Assembly (NCBI GenBank): GCA_026004195.1
Contig: BPIQ01000002.1
Span: forward strand, 618,485-682,484
From: Candidatus Binatia bacterium
Lineage (GTDB): Bacteria; Desulfobacterota; Binatia; HRBIN30; BPIQ01
Direction of reading: 5' to 3'
DNA: 64,000 bases
This document shows, one piece after another, positions 7,924 through 18,300 of the stretch. Every line of letters begins with the position of its first letter. Position 1 is the first letter of the stretch. The notes under the pieces are model-generated. The model was not told where the DNA came from and did no database searches. It was given only the letters and a program-made list of their open reading frames with translations. The translations under genes were made by a program, and so were the position numbers.

Positions 7924-9264
7924 CTACGGCTCGAGATCGCGTTCGTACCAGCGGTCCTGCGCCTTCATGAGCCCTCGGACGAGCTGCCCCAGGGCGAACC
8001 GGATCGGTTCGGGTGGCCAGGGAATCACCTTGCGGTCGACGAACCAGACTTCCGTGAGGTCCGACTGCCGCTCGCACAGGAGGTCGGCGAGCGTCCGCCC
8101 GTTCAGGTGAGAAAGCGACACCCCGTGCCCCATGCAGCCGAGACTGTAGACGGCCCTCCGGTCGCCGAGGTACCCGAGCGCGGGCACCATTTGCGTCGTG
8201 ACGGAAACGGGACCTCCCCACCGATGCGTGAACCGAATGCCCCGCAGCGCCGGGAAAAAGCGCACGACGTCGGCCTCGAGTCGCGCGTACACCGCGGGGT
8301 TGTCGTCGAGGTCCATCCTGCGGCCGAAGGGCACGGTCACGTCCGCACCTCCCATGAGCAGCCGGTCGTCGGGCGTGAGGCGGAAATAGTGGACCAGGTT
8401 CCTGGCATCTTCGATTCCCTGCCGATTTTGCCACCCGAGCACTTCCCGGCGCTCGGAATCGAGAGGTTCCGTGAGCACGATGTGCGTGAAGACGGGCACC
8501 TGCCGCAGCCAGAGCTCGGGGAAAAACCGGGCATAGGCGTTGGTGGCGAGCGCCAGTTTCCGCGCGCGCACCGCACCCGAGGGGGTTCGCAGGACGAAGC
8601 GTTCGGGTTCGCGAAGGAGGTGGACGACCGGCGAATTTTCGTACACCTCCACGCCGGTCGAAACCGCCACCCGTTTGAGTTCTCGGACGTGCTTGGCGGG
8701 GTCGAGAAGCCCCGCCCTGGGCTCCCACCAGGCGCCGAGGAAGAGCGGGGAGTCGACCTGCTCCCGCACGGCCATCCCGTCGAGCCATTCGATCCCCCGA
8801 ATTCCGTGGTCCGTGAGAAGCCGGATGGCCTTCTGGATCCGGTCGGCGTAGGCAGGAGTCGTCGCGACCCGCAAAAAACCCGGGAACCAGTAGTCCGAAT
8901 CCATCGCGTGCTCCCGCACGAGACGGTCCACCTCGTCGACGGCACGCTCCATGTACCGGTGCGCTTCCACCGTGCGCTCCACGCCGAAAAGAAGCTTCGT
9001 GGTGGACGGTTCGAAACCGAAGAGGGTCATGACGAAACCCGCGTTCCTGCCGCTCGCGCCGAAGCCGACGTACCGGGCTTCGAGCACGACGACTTTCGCC
9101 GAGGGCTCGGCCTTCTTCAGATGATAGGCCGTGGAAAGTCCCGTAAACCCGCCCCCGACGACCGCGAAGTCCGCGTCGATCTCCTCGCGAAGCGGAGCGG
9201 TAGCCCTGTAGGGTCCGTACCGGGCGAGCCAGAAGCAGCGCTCTTTCGGGTCCGTAAGATTCAT
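7924..9264 (-). CDS. FAD-dependent oxidoreductase, DAO/gamma-glutamylputrescine oxidase-like
   Basis: 446 aa from the ATG at 9264. The N-terminus ([19 protein letters not shown]) resembles the puuB-type oxidases that begin with a short pre-domain. The FAD motif [17 protein letters not shown] follows at residues 35-51, then [19 protein letters not shown], typical of glycine/D-amino acid and gamma-glutamylputrescine oxidases. The C-terminal part has the family pattern of a second FAD-contacting region ([24 protein letters not shown]). It likely oxidises an amine or amino acid, releasing ammonia and peroxide. The start codon overlaps the stop of the upstream BNR-repeat gene by 4 nt, though that partner is a secreted protein. 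Confidence 0.88.
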   Translation of the reverse strand: MNLTDPKERCFWLARYGPYRATAPLREEIDADFAVVGGGFTGLSTAYHLKKAEPSAKVVVLEARYVGFGASGRNAGFVMTLFGFEPSTTKLLFGVERTVEAHRYMERAVDEVDRLVREHAMDSDYWFPGFLRVATTPAYADRIQKAIRLLTDHGIRGIEWLDGMAVREQVDSPLFLGAWWEPRAGLLDPAKHVRELKRVAVSTGVEVYENSPVVHLLREPERFVLRTPSGAVRARKLALATNAYARFFPELWLRQVPVFTHIVLTEPLDSERREVLGWQNRQGIEDARNLVHYFRLTPDDRLLMGGADVTVPFGRRMDLDDNPAVYARLEADVVRFFPALRGIRFTHRWGGPVSVTTQMVPALGYLGDRRAVYSLGCMGHGVSLSHLNGRTLADLLCERQSDLTEVWFVDRKVIPWPPEPIRFALGQLVRGLMKAQDRWYERDLEP

Positions 9265-11099
9265 GTTCTCTCCTCGCAGGCGCCGGGAAAAGAGCCCGGG
9301 GCTCCTTCCCGGCGCCGGACGCAGTCGTTCGGGTAGGTCGTACCGTCGCACCCGCACACGGGCGCAAAGCGTGCCGAGCAAGCGGAGGGCCGCGCCACGC
9401 ACACGCCCGGCGCTCTCGCCTCGCAGCTTCGCTCGCACACCTCGCCGCTCCGGCACTCCGAAGAATCGAGGCACGAGCGGGGGGGAGGCTCCCGAAAGAG
9501 CTGCACGACAAGCCGAGGCACGTCGTGCCCGTCGAGCCCCCCGTCGAAGTTCGTGTCTCCGGAAAGACACGAGGGCTCGTCCCCGAGTGCTCCGAGGACA
9601 AAAAGCGCCGGAAGGTCGGCCGCGGACACCCGCCCGTCGCAGTTCGCATCCGCCGGCGAGAGGACGCGAGGGAGGGGCCTCCGGTCGAAGTACACGTCGG
9701 GGTCGGGCCTACCCTGGGGGTAGGTCGCCGAGAAGACCGTGTTCCGGTTGTCGCCCCAGGCGAAGAAGAACTCGTCGAACGTCGCCGCCACGGCCAGGTA
9801 CTCGCCCATGTAGCACGCGTCGCGACCGGGGTCGAAATTCCCGGTCACCGTCGGCTGTCCCCGGAGCGGAGGGACGGGAAAACTCACGTCCGTGATCCGG
9901 TCCGCTCCGTCGAAGGTCTCTCCCCCGTCTCGGGAGAAGGCGGCGTACACGTCGATCAGAAAGTTTTCTTCCGGGTCGTTCCGGCGGTCGTACCACGCCA
10001 CGGCGACCGTTCCTTGCCCCCCGACGGCGAGAAAAGGCTCGAACTCGTCGGTGGCCGTCTCCGCCCCGAGCCTCCGCTCGGGTGCCCAGGTCCGGCCGCC
10101 GTCGCGCGAGAAGCTCACGTAGACATCCGAGTGGTCGGGAAAGCCCGCGGGATCGTCCGCCCACGCCACGTAGAGCGTCCCGTCGTAGGGCCCCCCGGTT
10201 CGGTCCACGGCGAGCCACGCTTGCGGGAGCTGTCGGATGTCGCCCTCGAGAGTTCGCCGAATCTGTCCCGGTTCGCATTCGACCCTCCGGTCGAGTCCCG
10301 GGTGGCGAAGAGGACGGTCGGTCACGCGAACCGGCTCCTCCCAGGTCTCGCCTCCGTCACGCGAGCTCCGCACGAGCACCGGGCGTCCGGCCGAAGCGCT
10401 CCTGTCCACCCACGCTACGTGCACGGCGCCGTCGCTTCCCACGACCACGGAGCACCCGAAGGGGAAACTTTCTCCGGCCCCCGAGATCACCCGATCGAGC
10501 ACGAACGTCTCGCCGCCGTCCTCGGAACGGGAAAAGCGGATTTCTCCCCGCCGGGCGTTCCCGAAAAGGCCGTCGACGAAGCGCGTCCAGCACACGTAGA
10601 GAAAACCGTCCCGCGCGCCGCCCGTGTCGTCCACGGCGAGCCAGGGCTTGTCCTGGAGGTGGAGGGGACCTCCGCTCGCGGGGCTCGCGACGCGGGGTTC
10701 CACGAACGTCCGGCAGTCGTCTTCCGAACGCACGACACCGATCGCGCTCGGGAACTCGAGAAACGAGTTGGCCGCGAGAAAGAACACCCCGCTGCGCTCG
10801 TGCACGGCGAGCACCGGATCCGACCAGAGGCCCGTCCCTCCCTGCTCGGTCCACGTCCGCCCACCGTCTTCCGAGCGGGAAAAAGCGGAACGCCCCCCCG
10901 TCGTCGTGTCGACGTAGGCGGCACAGACCGTGTCCCCGAGGACGGCGAGCGTCGTCTCGCTCTGCGTCGTGAACTCCGGCCCGTCGTTCGAGGGATCGTG
11001 AACCAGGACGTTCTCCGGCGTCGCCGGCGGGACTTCGAGCAACACGGCGACGACGCAGGCGAGCGGGAAGAGCCGTCCGAAAGCACGACACCGGTACAT
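9261..11099 (-). CDS. Secreted BNR-repeat protein with dockerin-like and Kazal domains
   Basis: 612 aa from the ATG at 11099; a signal peptide covers roughly the first 26 residues. The body is a sialidase-like beta-propeller with several BNR/Asp-box motifs ([50 protein letters not shown]). Near residue 480-540 two Ca-binding repeats ([17 protein letters not shown] and [17 protein letters not shown]) look like a type I dockerin. The C-terminus is cysteine-rich and ends in a Kazal-type inhibitor motif, [20 protein letters not shown]. The protein is probably exported and Ca-stabilised; sialidase activity is not shown, since the propeller motif alone is structural. The 4-nt overlap with the downstream oxidase gene marks them as one operon. 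Longer upstream starts would run into the next gene. Confidence 0.85.
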   Translation of the reverse strand: MYRCRAFGRLFPLACVVAVLLEVPPATPENVLVHDPSNDGPEFTTQSETTLAVLGDTVCAAYVDTTTGGRSAFSRSEDGGRTWTEQGGTGLWSDPVLAVHERSGVFFLAANSFLEFPSAIGVVRSEDDCRTFVEPRVASPASGGPLHLQDKPWLAVDDTGGARDGFLYVCWTRFVDGLFGNARRGEIRFSRSEDGGETFVLDRVISGAGESFPFGCSVVVGSDGAVHVAWVDRSASAGRPVLVRSSRDGGETWEEPVRVTDRPLRHPGLDRRVECEPGQIRRTLEGDIRQLPQAWLAVDRTGGPYDGTLYVAWADDPAGFPDHSDVYVSFSRDGGRTWAPERRLGAETATDEFEPFLAVGGQGTVAVAWYDRRNDPEENFLIDVYAAFSRDGGETFDGADRITDVSFPVPPLRGQPTVTGNFDPGRDACYMGEYLAVAATFDEFFFAWGDNRNTVFSATYPQGRPDPDVYFDRRPLPRVLSPADANCDGRVSAADLPALFVLGALGDEPSCLSGDTNFDGGLDGHDVPRLVVQLFREPPPRSCLDSSECRSGEVCERSCEARAPGVCVARPSACSARFAPVCGCDGTTYPNDCVRRREGAPGSFPGACEERT

Positions 11100-11115
11100 C
11101 GGCCCCGGCCACTTC

Positions 11116-13263
11116 CTACCGCAGCGGTCGGAGGACGAAATCCAGGATCGCCCCGACGACGGGGTTGTCGGGGCCGTCTTCGGCCGTGAGCACGTCGACG
11201 TGCGCGAATCCCTCGGCCAGCACGACTTCGAAGCCTCCGGCTCTTCCACCGAATTCGGGCCGCAGGGGATCGTCCCGCACGAGGCGTGGCGTCCCGTCGC
11301 AGCCCTCGGCCCGGCACGGGCCCAGGGCGGAAGCGAGGTTCCGGAACCCCGCCCCGCTCGGCACGAGCCCGTTCGACGCTCCCACGCACAGGACCGGAAT
11401 GTCGATCTCCCCGGCGAGTGTCAGGTTCTCGATGTCCGGCCTTCCCCTCCTTTCGGAGAGGGCCCGGGTGTCGAGGTTCGCGAACCCCGCAGCCAGGTCG
11501 AGCTCGCGCGTGACGGAAAGTCCCGAACTCGGAAAGTACCAGTCTCCGAAGTCGAGCTCTCCGTCGGTGAAAGCCGCCAAAAGCCGCCCGAGATCGGTGA
11601 CCTCTTTTTCCTTTCCCCACACGCGGTCCGCCGCGGCGAGAGGACCGTTGTCCGGCAGGGCTTCGGGAGGAAGAGACTCGTGGATCCCGATCCACTTCCG
11701 GAAGGTCCCGTCGAAGGCCGGTAGCGGGAAGAGAAAGCCCCCCGTCTCGGAATTCGGGCCGTCGTTCGAAAACCCGAACGAGGCGCGGAAGGCCGGAATG
11801 GGAGAAAAATCGTCGTCCAGAAAGAACCCGAGCCCTGCCTCGGGGCTCGCCGGAGGTAGAAGCCCGAGAGCGCCGAGGCCGGGCACCCGCAGGACGGCAG
11901 ATCCGGCCTCGAACCTCCGCTGCACGAGCGCGAGCTCGTCCGGCGCGACCTGCGCCTGGAGAGCCACCACACGACCGGCGGCCTGGATTTTCGGATTGAT
12001 GCTCAGCGGGCCGCTTCCGGCGCCGAGAAATGCCTCGGTCGGCGCGACGCAGCGGTTGCGCAGAGCCCCGGGAGGCAGCGGTACGGAAGCACAGTCTTCG
12101 TCCGTCGCGCAAGGGGTTCCGTCGACGCACCGCGGCTCGCCGGCCCGCACGGCATGGTAGAGGCCTCCGTCGGCTTTGGCGATGACCAGGTCGAGAGCGT
12201 CGTCGTCCGGTTCGGGTCCCGTACCACCTCCGCCGCCCTCGAGCAGGACGAGACCCGCGAGCTTCGCGTAGCCGGGCTCCGTGCCCGTCCCGGGGTCGAA
12301 GTCCGTCGCGGCGTACTTCGCCGCGAAGGCCGTTCCGAGCGAATGCCCGCCGAGGAAAACGAAGGGCCGCGACGGAAGGGCGCGGGCGAACTCCACGACC
12401 GCGTCGATGTCGCGGACGAGCGTGTGGGAGGTGTACTCCGCCAGAAAGGCGAGATCCTCTCCCTCGTGGAAAACGGCCCGGCGGGCGAGGGCCGGGCTCC
12501 GGGGCAGGCCGAGCCATTCACCGAAAAACCAGTCGAGGGAGAGGAAAGGGTCGCGCAGCTCTTCGGCTAGCTCCGCACCCGCGGTGTCCTCGAGAAGGTT
12601 GCTCCTCCGGTCGAACGCCCAGACCTCCAAGCCCGGAACGCCGAGATCGCGCGCCCGGACGAGGAGATTTTCCGCCAGGATCCGAAAAGAACCCGCCCCA
12701 CCGGCAAATCCCGGGACCAGCACCAGAACGACCGAAGGCGGACCCGCGTCACGGAGAAAGTACCGCGTCGCGAGGGCCACGTTCAGGTCGAACAGGGTCG
12801 TACCGAACTGCTCGGCCAGCGTGCTCCCTTCGGCCGGGGCCCGCTCGGGAGACCCGTCCGGAACGTGGGGCGGCCTCGCGCGGCTCGGAAGAGAGATGGT
12901 CTCGAAATCGACGGGGCCCACGGCGCAGGTGTCGGTGCAACGGTCGTAGGGATCGAAGTTTCCGTCGTCGCAAGCTTCGCCCTCCTCGACGATCCCGTTC
13001 CCGCAGACCGCCGGGGCCGGGGTGAGCGTGGCGGTCGGTGGGAACGTGAAGGTCGGAGTGCGGGTGGGCGAAGCGGACGCCGTCGGAGTCGCCGTCGGGC
13101 TCGATTCGGTCGGCGAAAAAGAAGGCGTGAAGGTTTCGGTCGGGGTCGCCGTGGCGGCGGCGGGCGATCGTGCCGATCGCGCGTCCTCGGCGTCTCCGTC
13201 GCAGCCGGCAAGAGCCAGTGCCGCGAGAAGTGCCACCGTCTTGCTGGCCGCCCGGCGTCTCAC
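11116..13263 (-). CDS. Lipase-like alpha/beta-hydrolase lipoprotein with Thr/Pro linker and DUF4215 repeat
   Basis: 715 aa from the GTG at 13263. The signal peptide ends in a lipobox (ALAGC, lipidated Cys21). A linker rich in Thr, Pro and Ser (about residues 30-85) keeps the rest away from the membrane. Next comes one Myxococcus-type Cys-rich repeat (DUF4215), CGNGIVEEGEACDDGNF...CTDTC. The enzyme domain has VVLVLVPGFAGG, then the nucleophile elbow GGHSLGT (Ser near residue 308), so the hydrolase is probably active on esters or lipids at the cell surface. The start overlaps the stop of the 81-aa gene by 4 nt (GTGA), and the BNR gene starts 16 bp after its stop, so the block reads as one operon. 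Confidence 0.85.
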   Translation of the reverse strand: MRRRAASKTVALLAALALAGCDGDAEDARSARSPAAATATPTETFTPSFSPTESSPTATPTASASPTRTPTFTFPPTATLTPAPAVCGNGIVEEGEACDDGNFDPYDRCTDTCAVGPVDFETISLPSRARPPHVPDGSPERAPAEGSTLAEQFGTTLFDLNVALATRYFLRDAGPPSVVLVLVPGFAGGAGSFRILAENLLVRARDLGVPGLEVWAFDRRSNLLEDTAGAELAEELRDPFLSLDWFFGEWLGLPRSPALARRAVFHEGEDLAFLAEYTSHTLVRDIDAVVEFARALPSRPFVFLGGHSLGTAFAAKYAATDFDPGTGTEPGYAKLAGLVLLEGGGGGTGPEPDDDALDLVIAKADGGLYHAVRAGEPRCVDGTPCATDEDCASVPLPPGALRNRCVAPTEAFLGAGSGPLSINPKIQAAGRVVALQAQVAPDELALVQRRFEAGSAVLRVPGLGALGLLPPASPEAGLGFFLDDDFSPIPAFRASFGFSNDGPNSETGGFLFPLPAFDGTFRKWIGIHESLPPEALPDNGPLAAADRVWGKEKEVTDLGRLLAAFTDGELDFGDWYFPSSGLSVTRELDLAAGFANLDTRALSERRGRPDIENLTLAGEIDIPVLCVGASNGLVPSGAGFRNLASALGPCRAEGCDGTPRLVRDDPLRPEFGGRAGGFEVVLAEGFAHVDVLTAEDGPDNPVVGAILDFVLRPLR

Positions 13264-13505
13264 TCGGGCTCGTCGAAGAAATGCGCTCTCGCGATCCGTT
13301 GCTTCAGGTACTCGAGCGTCCCGAGGTCCTCGATGATGTCGCCACCGGTGTCGTAGAAGAGGATCTCGCCGTTCTTGTTCCTCCCGACGGCCACGAGCCA
13401 CTCGAGGTCCTCGCGGTCTTCGAGGAGATAATTGAGCGTCTGGCCCACACCTCGCGTCGGGATGATCCGGACCTTCGGCTTGAGCGGCCTCGTCTCTCCT
13501 GCCAT
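13260..13505 (-). CDS. Small conserved-looking hypothetical protein
   Basis: 81 aa, ATG start. It is soluble, with an acidic C-terminal half (GGDIIEDLGTLEYLKQRIARAHFFDEPE) and a central beta-rich stretch (WLVAVGRNKNGEILFYDTGG). I do not recognise the family. The 4-nt overlap (GTGA) with the downstream lipase-like lipoprotein gene and good codon structure support it as real. It probably begins the operon that runs leftwards to 7924. Confidence 0.7.
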   Translation of the reverse strand: MAGETRPLKPKVRIIPTRGVGQTLNYLLEDREDLEWLVAVGRNKNGEILFYDTGGDIIEDLGTLEYLKQRIARAHFFDEPE

Positions 13506-13565
13506 ACGCGGCTTTCTCCCGCCCCTGCGGCGACGCTTACCACAGCGCCGCCAGGCAAGAAAGAC

Positions 13566-14813
13566 TCATTCTCGCTCGAGGCGGGCCACGACTTCGACGT
13601 GGTAGGTCTGCGGGAAAAAGTCGACGGGCCGCACCTCGACGAGCCGGTAACGAGAAGCCAGGGAACGAAGGTCACGGGCGAGTGTCGAGGGATTGCAGGA
13701 AACGTAGACGATCGTTCGGGGCGATGCTTCGAGCAACGAGGGGACGAGTTCCGCGGCTCCGCTTCTGGGAGGGTCGAGCACGACGACGTCCGCACCGGAG
13801 ATCTCTTCCCGATGGCGGGCCGCGAAACGCCCCGCGTCCGCGCACGAAAAGCGGACGTTCCGGACACCGAGCCGGCGCGCGTTCTCGCGCGCGTCCTCGA
13901 CGGCCTGCCGCGACCGCTCGACCGCGTGCACCGAGCCCGCGTGCCGGGCGAGCGGAAACGACAGGTTGCCGAAGCCCGCGTAGAATTCGAGGACCTCCTC
14001 CGCCCCCGAGAGTTCGGCGAATTCGAGCACCAGAGAAACGAGCCGTTCGTTCTGTTCGGGGTGCACCTGGACGAACGTACCCAGCGTCACCTCGAGGACG
14101 CCCGCGCCCGGAACCGCGTACCCGACGCGTGCCCGGCCCGCGAGCAGCCGGCCTTGCCCCACGATGCCGACGACGTTCCCACCTTTCTCGACGAATGCGG
14201 CCGACACCTCGCGGTCTTCCTCCGCGAAGCCCCCTTCCGCCTCGGCCGCGAATCCGATCTCGTCCCGGTCCGAAAGATACACCTCGACGCGCTTGACGAG
14301 GCTTTTCGTCCGCGAAACCCACTCCTGGACGAGCGGCAGGATCCGCCGGAGCGGACCCCGCCCGAGAAGGCACTCCGAGACGGGTACGAGCTCGTGGGAA
14401 GCGGCGGCAAAATAACCGACTCGCCGTCCTTCCACGCGGAGGCTGAGCCTCCGGCGGTACTCGAACTCCCTGGCGGAAGGAACGACCGGGCCGACCGGAG
14501 GGCGCTCGAAGCCGCCGATCCTGCCGAGAAGTTCGCGCACGAGTTCTTCTTTGGCGCGGAGCTGGACCTCGTACCGCACGTGCTGCCAGGGGCACCCCCC
14601 GCACCGGGGAAGGTACGGACAGGGCGGCAGCCGGCGCGCGGGCCCGGGCTCGAGGAGAGCGGCGACCTCGGAAAAGGAATAGGTCCCGCGATCTTCGCGA
14701 ACCGCGAGCTCCACCAGGTCGCCGGGCGCCGCCTGCCGGACGAAATGTACCTTGCCGTCCACGCGGGCCACGGCGTGGGGCCCGTAGGAAAGGCTTTCGA
14801 TTCTCGTGGCCAC
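13566..14813 (-). CDS. Class I 23S rRNA/tRNA (uracil-5-)-methyltransferase, RlmD/TrmA family
   Basis: 415 aa from the GTG at 14813. An N-terminal TRAM-like domain (about residues 1-55) is followed by 4Fe-4S ligands Cys65-x5-Cys71-x2-Cys74 (PPCPYLPRCGGCPWQH), the same spacing as in E. coli RlmD, with a probable fourth Cys in VSECLLG. The SAM-binding domain has LEFYAGFGNLSFPLA, VVLDPPRSG, and the catalytic cysteine motif YVSCNPSTLARDL near the C-terminus. It methylates C5 of a uridine in rRNA or tRNA. The iron-sulfur cluster favours RlmD/RlmCD over TrmA, but the exact target cannot be set from sequence alone. The open frame continues upstream only as a shadow of the divergent GNAT gene. Confidence 0.92.
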   Translation of the reverse strand: MATRIESLSYGPHAVARVDGKVHFVRQAAPGDLVELAVREDRGTYSFSEVAALLEPGPARRLPPCPYLPRCGGCPWQHVRYEVQLRAKEELVRELLGRIGGFERPPVGPVVPSAREFEYRRRLSLRVEGRRVGYFAAASHELVPVSECLLGRGPLRRILPLVQEWVSRTKSLVKRVEVYLSDRDEIGFAAEAEGGFAEEDREVSAAFVEKGGNVVGIVGQGRLLAGRARVGYAVPGAGVLEVTLGTFVQVHPEQNERLVSLVLEFAELSGAEEVLEFYAGFGNLSFPLARHAGSVHAVERSRQAVEDARENARRLGVRNVRFSCADAGRFAARHREEISGADVVVLDPPRSGAAELVPSLLEASPRTIVYVSCNPSTLARDLRSLASRYRLVEVRPVDFFPQTYHVEVVARLERE

Positions 14814-14897
14814 GCGAGCCCCAGTTTGCCCGGGCCGGGAGCGCGGTTCCAGAGCCTGCTCTTGCGTCCCTTCGTCCCTTACGAGAAAAGCAGCCCT

Positions 14898-15350
14898 ATG
14901 CCCGGTTCCGACCTGAGAATCCGCCGGGCCCGTCGTGCGGACTTCGACGGGGTGAGCCGGATCCTCGAACGCGTCGGCGGGTCCCCCTTGCCGCCCGACC
15001 GGCGCACGATCCGGCGTTTCCGCCGTATCGTCGCGGACCTGGGAAGCGACCTCTACGTCGCGGAAAAGGAAGGAAGACTCCTCGGCTTCGTCTACGTTCG
15101 CTACTCGAGACACCTGGCCCACGGCTCGCAGGCGCGTGTCGAGCAGCTCGTCGTCGAGCCGGGGTCGGAAGAAAGCCGCGTTCGGGACGAGCTCCTCGGC
15201 CTGGCCCTCCGGCGCGCCCGCAAGCGCGACTGCACGAGCCTCCACGCCACGACGCGCGCCGTGGCACCTGCCCGGGAGGACTGGCTCCGAACCTCCGGCC
15301 TCGTACCCGACGGAACGGACTACCGCTTCTCCCTCGACCGCGCCCCCTGA
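14898..15350 (+). CDS. GNAT family N-acetyltransferase
   Basis: 150 aa from the ATG at 14898. The order of elements fits the GNAT fold: an N-terminal strand and helix (LRIRRARRADFDGVSRIL), the central strands (LYVAEKEGRLLGFVYVRY), then VEQLVVEPGSEESRVRDELLGLALRRARKRDC. The acetyl-CoA loop, usually Q/RxxGxG/A, is degenerate here (ESRVRD), as in many divergent family members. The substrate is unknown. It starts 84 bp from the divergent methyltransferase gene and ends 5 bp before the NAD-GDH gene, so the two are probably co-transcribed. Confidence 0.75.
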   Translation: MPGSDLRIRRARRADFDGVSRILERVGGSPLPPDRRTIRRFRRIVADLGSDLYVAEKEGRLLGFVYVRYSRHLAHGSQARVEQLVVEPGSEESRVRDELLGLALRRARKRDCTSLHATTRAVAPAREDWLRTSGLVPDGTDYRFSLDRAP

Positions 15351-15355
15351 GTAGG

Positions 15356-18300
15356 ATGGCCGAACTCTCCAAAGCGATCGCACGGCTCATGGAAGAGAAA
15401 AAGCAAGCCTCGGAGCCGCGGGCCGAAAAGCGCCGCGAGGCCGAGCGGGGGCCGTCGGACTTCGAGCTTTTCGCGGCCCGACTCCTCGAGCGCGCCCCGA
15501 GGGACTTCCTCGACCGGTACGGCGTAGAACGAGTCGAAGCTCTTTCGCGCGCGGCCTTCGACTTCTTCGCCGCCCCCGGGCCCCGTCCCCGGGTCCGAGT
15601 CTACGACCCCTCCTACGAACGCGACGGATGGGACGCCCCCGTCACGGTGGTCGAAACCCTTCTCGGGGACCGACCCTTCGTCGTCGACACCGTCCGGCTC
15701 GCACTCGACCGCTACGCTCCCCTGCTCTTCCTCCACCCGATCGTGGCCTGCGAGCGGGACTCGCAGGGAAGGCTCGTCCGCGTGGTCTCCGAGGAAGCCG
15801 AAGCCCCGCGGGACTCTTTCCTGCACGTCGAGATCGAGCGTCTCTCCTCCGACGAGGAGAGAAAAAGCCTCGAAGCCGAAATCCGAGAGCGCCTCGCCGA
15901 CCTCGTTCTCGTCACCGACGACTACCAGGCGATGCGACAGACCCTCTCCCGGATCGGCGAGGAGCTGCGCTCTCCGACCGCGACCTGGCCCGGTCCGCCT
16001 CCCGCCCCGGAAGTGGCGGCGTTTCTCGAGTGGCTCGACGAAGGCAACTTCGTGTTCCTGGGCTACCGGCGCTACTCGACCGAGAACGGGGTCGTGCGGG
16101 CCGAGCTCGAGTCGGGGCTCGGCCTCCTGCGCAAGCCCCGCTCGCGCTTCGCGCAACCGACCCGCCTGGACTCCCTGCCGCCTCCGCTCCGGCGGAGAAT
16201 CGAAACGGCCGCTCCCTTTCTCGTCACCAAAACGAACTCCGAGAGCCCCGTGCACCGCGCCGCCAGGATGGACTACGTCGGCGTCCGGAGCTTCGCTCCG
16301 TCGGGTGCCTGCGCGGGCGAGCACCGGATCCTCGGGCTCTTCACCTCCCGGGCCCTCGCCCAGGAAGCGGCGGAAGTCCCCGTTCTCCGTCGGAAGCTCG
16401 CCCTTCTTCTCGCCGAGGAACGTCTTCTCCCCGGGTCGCACGACCACAAGGCCTTCGTGGCCCTCTTCCAGTCGATTCCGAAGGAAATCGCCCTCGCCCT
16501 GGACGCCGACGCGCTGCGGTCGCAGATCCGCTGCATCCAGGCCGCCGAACGGAGCGACGACCTCTGGCTCACCGCCCACCCCGACGGTCTCCAGCGCGGG
16601 GTGTTCTTCCTGGTCATCCTCCCGCGGGAGCGGTTCTCGGCCGAGCTCGCGCGGCGCACGGAACGGAAGATCGTCGAGCGGCTGGGAGGGTCGGTTCTCG
16701 ACCGCCACCTCGTCCTCGACGAGAGCCCGCAGGCGCGGATCCACCTGTACGTGGCGGCGCCACCCGAAGCCCTCGAAGCCGTGCGTCCCGAAACGCTGCG
16801 GCTCGAGCTGCGCGAGCTTCTCCGCACCTGGGAAGACGAGCTCGAGGAAGCGCTCGTCCGGACCTCCGAAGCTTCCCGGGCACGGAGCCTCGCGCGAAAG
16901 TACTCGAGCGTCTTCACGCCCGAGTACAAGGCCACCACCCCGCCCGAGCTCGCCGCCCGCGACGTCGAACGCTTCGAAAAACTGGAGCGGTCCCGGGAAC
17001 CCCAGGTCGCCCTCGTCGAGCAGGAGGAGTCCTCGACGACGCTGCTGCGGCTCTACCTCGCGGGAACCAGACTCGTCCTGAGCGATTTCCTCCCGGTGCT
17101 CGAGAACCTGGGGCTGCGCGTCTTCGACCAGGACTCGATCGACCTCCGGGCGCCGGACGGCACCACGATCGGCCTCCACGCCTTCGACGTCCTGCGCCGG
17201 GACGGCCGCAAGCTCGGCGAGAGCGCCGGGCCGCGTCTCGGCGAAGCCCTTCTGGCCCATTTTCGGGGCAGGCTGCTCCACGACCGTCTCAACACCCTCG
17301 TCACCGAAGCCGACCTCCGCTGGGAGCAGGTCACGCTACTGCGCGCCTACGCCGCGCACCTCTCGCAGACCGGAGCCGCTTCCTTCTCCACCTGCGTCGA
17401 CGTCCTGACCCGCTATCCCGAATGCGCGAAGGCACTCTGGCGGTATTTCGAAGCGAAGTTCGACCCCTCCGACCCTCGCAGCGCACGCGAGCGGACGACC
17501 GACGTCCTCCCGCCTCTCGAAGACGCCTTCCGAAAAGCGCTCGACGCGGTCGAAACGGCGCGCGACGACCGTGTCCTGCGGTGCCTTTTCGCGACGGTGG
17601 AGGCCACGGTCCGCACCAACTTCTTCGCGCGTGCCTCCGAGGGCGTCGTGGCTTTCAAGCTCGACGCGCGAAACCTCGCCCACCTCCCCCGACCGAGGCC
17701 GTACTACGAAGCGTTCGTGTACGGCCCACACGTCGAAGGCGTCCACCTGCGCGCGGCGCGCGTCGCGCGCGGCGGCATCCGGCACACGGACCGAACGGAC
17801 GACTACCGGACGGAAATCCTGGGACTCATGAAGACCCAGGTCGCCAAGAACGCGGTGATCGTACCGAGCGGAGCGAAAGGCGGTTTCCTCGTCCGGCGGC
17901 GCGACGCGAGCGCGGCCGAAGTCGTGGCGGCCTACCGCACGTTCCTCGACTGCCTGCTCGACCTGGTCGACAACGTGGTGAAAGGACGGGTCGTCCCCGG
18001 GCCCGGAGTCCACTACGACGGCAGCGACACCTATCTGGTCGTCGCCGCGGACAAGGGGACGGCGGCTTTCTCCGATATCGCGAACGAGGTGGCCCGCGCC
18101 CGCGGCTTCTGGCTCGGGGACGCCTTCGCCTCGGGCGGAAGCCGCGGCTACGACCACAAAAAGCTGGGCATCACGGCCCGCGGAGCCTGGGAGTGCGTGC
18201 GGCGGCATTTTCGCGAAGCGGGGATCGACGCGGATCGGGAACCCATCCGGGTCGTGGGGATCGGCGACATGAGCGGAGACGTGTTCGGCAACGGCATGTT

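Noticed and set aside
9261..11099. A true sialidase
   Set aside because: BNR motifs are structural; the Arg triad and Tyr/Glu catalytic pattern of sialidases is not evident.
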